A DNA stretch of 64,000 bases from Actinomadura rayongensis (GTDB lineage: Bacteria > Actinomycetota > Actinomycetes > Streptosporangiales > Streptosporangiaceae), in assembly GCF_009831215.1 (NCBI RefSeq), contig NZ_WUTW01000001.1, positions 682,001 through 746,000 on the forward strand, given 5' to 3'. A program made the position numbers and the translations under genes. Shown here piece by piece: positions 9,747 to 18,833 of the stretch (positions within the stretch are counted from its first letter, which is position 1; each line of letters begins with the position of its first letter). A model generated the notes under the pieces. The model had not been told where the DNA came from. It worked only from the letters and a program-made list of their open reading frames with translations, and did no database searches.

Positions 9747-10528
9747 CCCGTCCGCTCCGGGCGCCCGGCCGCCGCGCGGCCGGGCGGAGCCGACGGCGCC
9801 GCGCGTCTGGTTCCGGCGCGCTCGCGGCGGAGGTCGCCGCGGCCGATCGAGCTGCGCGACGGCGACGTCCGGCTTCCGGACGTCCCTGCGGCTCGCGCGG
9901 GGACCCGGCACCCCTACCGCGTGCTCGGCTACGCCGCCGACCCGCCGACCCGCCGACCCGCCGGCCCGCCGGCCCGCCGGCCCGCCGGCCCGCCGGCCCG
10001 CCGACCCGCCGACCCGCCGACCCGCCGACCCGCCGACCCGCCGACCCGCCGACCCGCCGACCCGCCGACCCGGCGTCCCGGTGACATGGTGGCCCGGCGT
10101 CCCGGCGTCCCGGCGTCCCGGCGTCCCGGTGGCCTGGTGGCCTGGGGTGACCTGGTGGTCCGGCGCCCTGGCCACCCAGCGCCCTGGCCACCCGGTGGCC
10201 AGGTGGCCCGTTGGCCCGGGGTGACCTGGTGACCAGGCCCCTAGTCGTCCGGCGATCCGGCGCCCTGGTGGCCCGATGCCCCAGGCGGCCAGGCGGCCAG
10301 GCGGCCAGGCGGCCAGGCGGCCAAGCGGCCCGGTGACCCGCGTGGCCCGGTGACCCGCGTGGCCCGGCGACCCGGCCTGCGGCCGGTGGGCCCGCGCTCG
10401 GTGGGCCCGCGGCCGGTCGGGCGGCGGCCGTGGCGCTCGCCTGACCGTTCTCGTACGACTCTTTTCAGCGTTTCCCCCGCGTCCGGACACCCCTCACCCT
10501 CGGGCGCGCGACCGAGGAGGAGAAGATC
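9747..10528. repeat. Low-complexity tandem repeats between mbtH and the DAHP synthase gene
   Basis: From about 9940 to 10080 the sequence is a nearly pure run of an 8-bp unit, CCGACCCG or CCGGCCCG. It continues as 9-11-bp units (GGCGTCCC, GGTGGCCTGG) to about 10240, then as AGGCGGCC repeats at 10280-10330 and GACCCGCGTGGCCCGGT repeats to about 10420. Long ORFs read through it on both strands only because the units lack stops; they are not called. The last 90 bp before 10529 hold the promoter and a strong ribosome-binding site. Confidence 0.8.
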
Positions 10529-11575
10529 ATGGTGGTGGTGATGGCCCCCGGGGCCACGCAGGAGGACGTCGACGCGGTCGTCGCGCTCGTCCGCGGGGCG
10601 GGCGGCGACGCGTTCGTGAGCCGGGGGGTGTCGCGGACGATCATCGGCCTGATCGGCGACGTCCCCGACTTCGAGCGGCTGAACCTCGGCGGGCGGCGCG
10701 GCGTGCTGGAGGTCGTCCGGATCTCCGCCCCGTACAAGCTGGTCAGCCGCGAGCACCATCCGCAGCGGTCGGTGATCCGCGTCGGCGGCGTGCCGATCGG
10801 CCCGGACACGCTGACGGTGATCGCCGGGCCGTGCGCGGTGGAGACGCCCGAGCAGACGCTGGACGCGGCGCTGATGGCGCGCGCGGCGGGCGCGTCGCTG
10901 CTGCGCGGCGGCGCGTACAAGCCCCGCACCTCGCCGTACGCCTTCCAGGGCCTCGGGGTCGAGGGCCTGCGCATCCTCGCCGACGTGCGCGCCGAGACGG
11001 GCCTGCCGATCGTCACCGAGGTCATCGAGCCGGGCGCGGTCGAGCTGGTCGCGTCCTACGTCGACATGCTCCAGATCGGGACGCGCAACGCGCAGAACTT
11101 CGCGCTGCTCCAGGCGGCCGGGGACGCGGGCCTGCCGGTGCTGCTCAAGCGCGGGTTCAGCTCGACGATCGAGGAATGGCTGATGGCGGCCGAGTACATC
11201 GCCCAGCGCGGCAACCTGGACATCGTGCTGTGCGAGCGCGGCATCCGGACGTTCGAGAAGGCGACCCGCAACACCCTCGACATCTCCGCCGTCCCGGTCG
11301 CGCAGCGGCTGTCGCACCTGCCGATCATCGTGGACCCGTCGCACTCGGGCGGGCGCCGCGAGCTGGTGCTGCCGCTGACGCGGGCGGCGATCGCCGTGGG
11401 CGCGGACGGGGTGATCGTGGACGTCCATCCGCGTCCGGAGGAGGCGCTGTGCGACGGCCCGCAGGCGCTGTCGGGCACCGACATCGCGGAGATCGCCGAC
11501 ACGGCCGCGGTGCTCGCGCCGCTCATGGGCCGGACGCTGACGATGCCGTCGCCGGCCGCCGCCACGATCGTTTGA
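10529..11575 (+). CDS. aroF: 3-deoxy-7-phosphoheptulonate (DAHP) synthase, type I-beta
   Basis: A 348-residue enzyme joining phosphoenolpyruvate and erythrose 4-phosphate, the first step of the shikimate pathway. The N-terminal ferredoxin-like regulatory domain (about residues 1-70) and the barrel motifs IAGPCAVE, GAYKPRTSPYAFQGLG, LLKRG and DPSHSGGRR identify the subgroup found in Thermotoga and Bacillus. The ribosome-binding site GAGGAGGAGAAG is strong. A cluster-borne copy raises aromatic precursor supply for Hpg, as known for glycopeptide producers. It is transcribed alone, between the repeat array and a hairpin terminator. Confidence 0.95.
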   Translation: MVVVMAPGATQEDVDAVVALVRGAGGDAFVSRGVSRTIIGLIGDVPDFERLNLGGRRGVLEVVRISAPYKLVSREHHPQRSVIRVGGVPIGPDTLTVIAGPCAVETPEQTLDAALMARAAGASLLRGGAYKPRTSPYAFQGLGVEGLRILADVRAETGLPIVTEVIEPGAVELVASYVDMLQIGTRNAQNFALLQAAGDAGLPVLLKRGFSSTIEEWLMAAEYIAQRGNLDIVLCERGIRTFEKATRNTLDISAVPVAQRLSHLPIIVDPSHSGGRRELVLPLTRAAIAVGADGVIVDVHPRPEEALCDGPQALSGTDIAEIADTAAVLAPLMGRTLTMPSPAAATIV

Positions 11576-11656
11576 ATCGGGACATTCGTTCCAAATGTTG
11601 AAATAACAACTATGGGATGAATAGTCGGTGTTGATTGGCAAGGCGGTGCTGGACGC

Positions 11657-11688
11657 GGCACCCCTAGGGGTCGCGGCCTAGGGGTGCC
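11657..11688 (+). terminator. Hairpin after aroF, with iterated TAGGGGT
   Basis: A 12-bp perfect stem (GGCACCCCTAGG / CCTAGGGGTGCC) with an 8-nt loop lies 82 bp after the aroF stop. TAGGGGT occurs four times in a row, at 11665, 11679, 11691 and 11702, so the element could also be a protein-binding array. Confidence 0.5.
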
Positions 11689-11825
11689 GATAGGGGTTGC
11701 CTAGGGGTTCATGCCCTGAACAGGCCCTATTACCGTCAAAGCATCGGAGGACGCCGCAATTCCAGCCGTTGACCCGCCCCGACCGCCAAGGCCGAGGAGG
11801 GTGAGGCCGTCGCAAGGGTGGGCGA

Positions 11826-11839
11826 CACCAATTTTGGTG
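11826..11839. promoter_or_regulatory. Inverted repeat CACCAA-TT-TTGGTG
   Basis: A 6-bp inverted repeat in the leader region 220 bp before the third StrR-like gene. A candidate operator only; no family match. Confidence 0.3.
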
Positions 11840-12058
11840 AAATGCCGCGATTTGGAGCCTTTGCTACTGGTGCCGTCGGAACGGGCCCGCGCTGGATCGA
11901 CGCCTGACCGATCGGTCTGTCCGTCCTCCGACCGGAGGCGGCCCGACCGTGTCTCGCGTGCGGTCACCGGCGGGCGGCCGGGGCATCGCGCGCCAGGTGG
12001 GGACCGGTCGTCGCGAGGCCGCTCGCGCACGGCCGGATCAGATCACAAGGAGCTGGCA

Positions 12059-13063
12059 ATGCAGCTTGATCAGGCCGAGATCGACCGCGGACCCGTCGTG
12101 CGGGTGCCGGTCGACGCGCTGACCGTGGCGGGATCGCCGCGGCTTGCGGGGGAGGATCCGGAACACGTCGAGACGCTGGCGGCGTCGGAGGAGGAACTGC
12201 CGCCGATCATCGTCCACCGCGGGACGATGCGGGTGGTGGACGGCTTCCACCGGCTGCGGGCGGCGCGCCTGCGGGGGCAGGAGACGATCGCGGTCCGGTT
12301 CTTCGACGGCGGGGAGGCCGACGCCTTCGTCCTCGCCGTCCGCTCGAACGTCACCCACGGGCTCCCGCTCTCGCTCGCCGACCGCAAGCGGGCGGCCGAG
12401 CGCATCATCGTCTGGCACGCCGAGTGGTCGGACCGCAGGGTCGCGTCCGTCACCGGCATCGCACCGCGCACCGTCGCGGAGATCCGGCGCAGGCTCGCGG
12501 GTGGCGCCGGACCGGAGGGCATCAGGATCGGGCAGGACGGCCGGGTCCGTCCGATCGACGGGTCCGCGGGCCGCCGGGTCGCCGGCGACCTGCTGACCGA
12601 GAACCCCGCCCTGTCGCTGCGGCAGGTCGCGCGCGTCGCCGGGATCTCCCCGGAGACCGTGCGGGACGTCCGCAACCGGCTGGCGCTCGGGCTCGACCCC
12701 GTCCCGCAGCGGCGTCGCGACCGGGCCGCGCAGAACCGGACGGCCGACGCCGAGGGCGCGCAGGCCGTCCCGGCGATCGGGCTCAACCGGGCCGCCGGGC
12801 GCGGGCGGCGCGGCCCCGCGCCGGACCGCGCCGCGCTGGTCGCCCGGCTCAAGGCCGACCCGGCGCTGCGGTTCACCGAGACCGGCCGCAACCTGCTGCG
12901 GCTGCTGACCGTCCACGCCCTCCCGGCCGAGGAGTGGGAGGCGCTCAGCGGCAACGTTCCCCCGCACTGCAGCGCGATCGTCGCGGACCTGGCCCGGCAG
13001 TTCGCCGGGATCTGGAACGACTTCGCCGTCCGCGTCGAAGCCGACATCGCGAAGATCAGCTAA
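12059..13063 (+). CDS. StrR-like pathway-specific regulator (third of three)
   Basis: A 334-residue StrR/Bbr-family activator. The ParB-like domain spans about residues 14-100 (PPIIVHRGTMRVVDGFHRLRAAR). Two helix-turn-helix candidates are SDRRVASVTGIAPRTV and SLRQVARVAGISPETV, and the C-terminal LRFTETGRNLLRLL segment is shared with the other copies. ATG at 12059 has AAGGAG at a good distance; the longer upstream extension is not conserved. Of the three it is the best candidate for the main pathway activator because its promoter region is the longest and it lacks the low-complexity tail of the first copy. An exact StrR-type operator follows its stop by three bases. Confidence 0.9.
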   Translation: MQLDQAEIDRGPVVRVPVDALTVAGSPRLAGEDPEHVETLAASEEELPPIIVHRGTMRVVDGFHRLRAARLRGQETIAVRFFDGGEADAFVLAVRSNVTHGLPLSLADRKRAAERIIVWHAEWSDRRVASVTGIAPRTVAEIRRRLAGGAGPEGIRIGQDGRVRPIDGSAGRRVAGDLLTENPALSLRQVARVAGISPETVRDVRNRLALGLDPVPQRRRDRAAQNRTADAEGAQAVPAIGLNRAAGRGRRGPAPDRAALVARLKADPALRFTETGRNLLRLLTVHALPAEEWEALSGNVPPHCSAIVADLARQFAGIWNDFAVRVEADIAKIS

Positions 13064-13065
13064 CT

Positions 13066-13094
13066 GTCCAAGCGCCGCATCCGAACGGTTGGAC
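13066..13094. promoter_or_regulatory. StrR-type operator, exact match, no gene attached
   Basis: GTCCAA-N17-TTGGAC, an exact match to the Bbr/Dbv4 recognition sequence, begins three bases after the stop of the third StrR-like gene. At the other two sites the target start codon is 75-81 bp away; here that distance falls at the start of the 24-bp repeat array, where there is no gene. Confidence 0.7.
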
Positions 13095-13149
13095 ACCCGG
13101 ACGCGACCCGCCGCCCTCCCCGCCGGCGGCGGGCCGCGCTCCACCCGCA

Positions 13150-13980
13150 AGACCCCCGCGAGCACGCCCGCCCGCACGAGCGCCCGCAAGCATGCCCGCA
13201 CGAACACCCGCGACCGTGCCCCGCACGAGCGTCCGCGAGCGTGCCCGTACGAGCGTCCGCGAGCGTGCCCGTACGAGCGTCCGCGAGCGTGCCCGTACGA
13301 GCGTCCGCGAGCATGGCTGCACGAACAACTGCGGGCGTGCCCGCACAAGCGTCCGCGAGCGTGTCCGCAAGAGCCTCCGCGAACCTGCCCGCACGAGCGT
13401 TTGCGAGGACGCCCGCACGAACGTCCGCGAGCCTGCCCGCACGAACGCCGAGAGCACTCCGCACGAGCGTCCGCGAGGACGCCCGTGCGAGCGTCCGCGA
13501 GGATTCCCGCGCGAACGTCCGCGAGCGTGCCGCGCGAACGCCTGCGGGGATGCCCGCGCGAACGTCCACAAGGACGCCTGCACGAGCGCCCGCGAGCGTG
13601 CCTGCACGAGCGCTTGCAAGAACGCCCATATGAGCGCTTGTGAGGACGCCCACACGAGCGTTTGCGAGAACGCCTGCACGGGCGTTCGCGAGGACGCTCG
13701 CGTCAATGCCCGCGAGCGTGCCCGCACAAGCGTTCGCAAGCACGCACGTCTGCGGGCGTGCCCGTACGAGCGCCGGCGAGGACGCTCGCACGAACGCCCA
13801 GGAGTGCGCCCGCAAGAACCCCCGCGAGCCCGCTCGCCCTCACGAGCGTCCGCGGGCGTGTCCGCACGAGCACCTGCGGGCGTGCCCGCACGCACGTCCG
13901 CGAGCACGCTCCCGCTAACGCTCGCGAGGTTGCCCCCGTTAACGCCCGCGAGGATGCCCGCATCGCTCGTCTGCGCTAAC
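13150..13980. repeat. Minisatellite of 24-bp units
   Basis: About 830 bp of tandem, partly diverged copies of a 24-bp unit of the form GAGCGTCCGCGAG followed by CGTGCCCGCAC. Several perfect copies lie side by side around 13225-13313, and the sequence drifts towards the right end. Each unit contains GCACG and CGTGC arms that could pair. Because 24 is a multiple of three, all six frames stay open and produce repetitive Arg/Ala/Thr/Val proteins. I see no start signal, domain or codon pattern supporting a real protein. Confidence 0.85.
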
Positions 13981-14062
13981 GCCCACCAGCACGTCCGCGA
14001 GAACACCTATCAGGACGCACGCGACAACATCCGCGAGGGCGTTCGGGAGCGCGCAGGGAAAG

Positions 14063-14092
14063 ACGCCCGGGGGATGTGTTTCCCCCGGGCGT
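14063..14092. terminator. Terminator hairpin after hmo
   Basis: A perfect 12-bp stem (ACGCCCGGGGGA and complement) with a TGTGTT loop, 6 bp beyond the hmo stop on the minus strand. It separates hmo from the repeat array. Confidence 0.75.
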
Positions 14093-14097
14093 TCGGG

Positions 14098-16496
<2,399 letters not shown>

Positions 16497-16779
16497 GGGA
16501 CGATCCTACGGTGGCCCGGTGGGCGTCTCCAGTCCGTACGAACGGTGGACGCGCAGCCACCCGGATCCGTTTACCTGTCCCCCTCGGTCATATGCGGTTC
16601 ACCTTCGGTGTGCAATTGCGGGTTACCGTCCAGAGCCGCGCGCCTGGCCGTCGCGCGGCGCCGCGCCTACGCTGGGTCGCGCCTTTATGGTTTCGCGGCC
16701 GAGGCCGCCGCGACGACGAATCGGGCGCCGGTCGCGCCGTATTCCGGCCGCACCGCGGCCCATGAACGGGTGATGTCTC

Positions 16780-18189
16780 GTGATTCGCAGCATGTGCGTC
16801 GTCGGAACCGGCCTGATCGGCACGTCGGTCGCGCTCGCGGCGCGGCGCCGGGGCGTCGCGGTTTACCTGTCCGACCGCGATCCGGTGGCCGCGCGGACGG
16901 CGGCGGCGCTCGGCGCGGGCCGTGCGGAACCGCCGCCCGGGCCGGTGGATTTAGCGGTGCTGGCCGTCCCGCCGAGCCGGGTCGCGGCGGTGCTCGCCGA
17001 GCGGCAGGCGGACGGCCTCGCGCGGGCGTACACGGACGTGGCCAGCGTGAAGTCCGCGCCGGAGTGCGCGGTGCTCGCGACGGCGCCCGATCCGTCCCAG
17101 TTCGTCGGCGGGCACCCGCTCGGCGGCCGGGAGCGGTCAGGGCCACTCGCGGCCACGGCGGAGTTGTTCCACGGCCGTCCGTGGGCGCTGGTCCCGCACG
17201 CCGGCACCGCGCCGGACGCGTTCGACCTCGCGCTGGACCTCGTCGCGCTGTGCGGGGCGGCGCCGGTGGTGCTGTCGGCGCGCGAGCACGACGAGACGGT
17301 GGCGCTGACCTCGCACGTCCCGCACCTGGCGGCGAGCCTGACGGCCGCGCGGCTGCTGGACGGGCCCGCCGGGACGCCGCTGCTCGCCGGGCAGGGCCTG
17401 CGCGACACGACGCGCATCGCGGGCGGCAGCGCGCGGCTGTGGGCCGACATCCTGCGCGGGAACGCCGCCGCCGTCGCGGCCGTGCTGCGCGCGCTGAGCG
17501 CCGACGTCACCGCGCTGGTCGCGGCGTTCGACGCGCTCGCCGACCCCGACGGCCCGGCCGCCGCCGCGGGCCTCACCGCCCTTACTGACCTGCTGGAACG
17601 CGGCGTGGCCGGCCTCGGCGAAGTCGCCGCGCCGCGCGTGGACGGCCCGGCGGACACCGTCCCGGTGCGGGTGCGCTGCGCGGGCCGTCCCGGCGAGCTG
17701 GCGCGACTGCTCGCGGCGGCGGCGCCCTTCGGCGGCACCACCGACAACGCCGCCGTCACGGCCGCCGACCTCCCCGCCCGCACACCGGGCGACCTCGGCA
17801 CCGAGCTGAGCCCCGCCAGGGCCGCAGACGCGGCGCGCAACGGCAACACGAGAACTCCGCGTGGTCTGAACGGAAATGCCGCGCGTGATCTCAGCGCGGA
17901 CGCCGCGCATGATCTGGGCGGGGACGCGGTGCGCGGGCTCGGCGGGGACGTCGCGCGTGAGCTGGGCGGGGACGTCGCGTGTCAGCGCGGCGGGGGTGTG
18001 GCGGGTGGGGGTGGGGTGACGGGGTTGGATGTGCGGTTCGTTGTGTCTGCGCCGGTGGCGGCCGGGTTGGTGGCGGGGTTGCGGGACGCGGGGTGGGACG
18101 CGGCGGTGGAGGTGGCGTCCAGTACGGCGATCCACGCGAAAAAGGCCGTGCCGGACGCGCGCCGGGCACCCGATCCGGTGCGGCCGTAG
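16780..18189 (+). CDS. Prephenate dehydrogenase with a repeat insertion
   Basis: A 469-residue NAD-dependent enzyme that oxidises prephenate to 4-hydroxyphenylpyruvate, feeding HmaS. The N-terminal Rossmann motif VVGTGLIGTSVALAARRRG and the C-terminal helical domain (GQGLRDTTRIAGGSARLWADIL, about residues 205-227) are typical. A small ACT-like domain follows (VPVRVRCAGRPGELARLLAAA ... DVRFVVSAPVAAGLVAGLRDAG). It is split by some 80 residues of low-complexity repeats (DLGGDAVRGLGGDVARELGGD). Without them the length would be the family's usual 370-390. GTG at 16780 was chosen; ATG at 16792 is possible. Codon 58 is TTA (16951-16953). It is transcribed away from hmaS and ended by a strong terminator. 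Confidence 0.9.
   Translation: MIRSMCVVGTGLIGTSVALAARRRGVAVYLSDRDPVAARTAAALGAGRAEPPPGPVDLAVLAVPPSRVAAVLAERQADGLARAYTDVASVKSAPECAVLATAPDPSQFVGGHPLGGRERSGPLAATAELFHGRPWALVPHAGTAPDAFDLALDLVALCGAAPVVLSAREHDETVALTSHVPHLAASLTAARLLDGPAGTPLLAGQGLRDTTRIAGGSARLWADILRGNAAAVAAVLRALSADVTALVAAFDALADPDGPAAAAGLTALTDLLERGVAGLGEVAAPRVDGPADTVPVRVRCAGRPGELARLLAAAAPFGGTTDNAAVTAADLPARTPGDLGTELSPARAADAARNGNTRTPRGLNGNAARDLSADAAHDLGGDAVRGLGGDVARELGGDVACQRGGGVAGGGGVTGLDVRFVVSAPVAAGLVAGLRDAGWDAAVEVASSTAIHAKKAVPDARRAPDPVRP
17790..18010. repeat. In-frame tandem repeats inside the prephenate dehydrogenase gene
   Basis: Imperfect units of about 30 bp, typified by GGCGGGGACGTCGCGCGTGA, repeat several times between the two halves of the ACT-like domain. 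The reading frame stays open, so the repeats are translated as a Gly/Asp/Ala/Arg/Leu-rich linker. Confidence 0.65.
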
Positions 18190-18833
18190 GCGAAACGCGG
18201 GGCGGCGGCGGTCGCCGGGGTGCGGTGGACGGTCAGATCACGGATCGGGAACGTCCGCCCGCCGGTGCCGTCCTGGCGTGACCCTCCGACTCGATGGCAA
18301 AATGAAGGTAAAGTCGACCCAGGTCTGGGAGGCGGTGCCGGTGCGGCGAATGGCGGGCGCGACGGAACTCTTGCGGAAGGAACCGGTGTCCTCGGCGCCA
18401 GGATCGGCTCACCGGTGACCGAAGGGTCACATAGGTGGTTATCTCCCTATCGTCACATGCGTCCATCGCCCCCGTGGGGCTTTTTTCGCTCCGAAAATGC
18501 GCAATTCATGCCTGTTCGCCCGGTCGTTCGGCTCACACGCCCCGGTGCGCGAAGTGAAGCGGATAGTGGCCGGAAGAGGCGCGGCCCGTCCGGATCACGC
18601 AGGTCAACGTACGATCCCCAGACGTCGGCAGCGCGTGATCGCGAAACGGTCATTGCGGCCGTTCTTGCAGCGTGTAAGACTCTTCTGGTAATGGAACGGT
18701 CACGGAGAGCGGCTCCCTTCGTACCTCCCCGTGCACCGGCGGCACGCGCACAAACGATCACGAAGGACGCGGCGCCGGTGAGCGGTCCTCCGCCCGGCGG
18801 CACCGCGGGCTGTGACCAGCGACGGGGAACTTT
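18190..18833. other. Intergenic region before the LAL regulator
   Basis: About 640 bp. Apart from the terminator at 18468 it holds less GC-rich patches (GGCAAAATGAAGGTAAAG at about 18295, CATAGGTGGTTATCTCCC at about 18430, GTAAGACTCTTCTGGTAATGG at about 18675) that are likely promoter regions. ORFs here have poor codon bias and no recognisable product. Confidence 0.45.
18468..18486 (+). terminator. Rho-independent terminator after prephenate dehydrogenase
   Basis: GCCCC-CGT-GGGGC followed directly by six T. It lies 280 bp downstream of the prephenate dehydrogenase stop, so the transcript has a long tail or a second short transcript ends here. Confidence 0.75.

Larger units (their letters stand above)
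11576..12058. other. Intergenic region between aroF and the third StrR-like gene
   Basis: No gene is visible in these 480 bp. The first 60 bp are unusually AT-rich for this genome (AAATGTTGAAATAACAAC). A hairpin with extra TAGGGGT copies follows at 11657-11710, and a 14-bp inverted repeat, CACCAA-TT-TTGGTG, lies at 11826-11839. The ribosome-binding site AAGGAG precedes the ATG at 12059. Confidence 0.5.

Noticed and set aside
13150..13980. Possible CRISPR array
   Set aside because: The units touch each other without unique spacers, there are no cas genes, and the units drift gradually.
13056..14006. Long ORFs through the 24-bp array on both strands, up to 316 aa on the minus strand and longer on the plus strand
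   Set aside because: All frames stay open because the unit is a multiple of three. The proteins are repetitive, with no domain or start signal.
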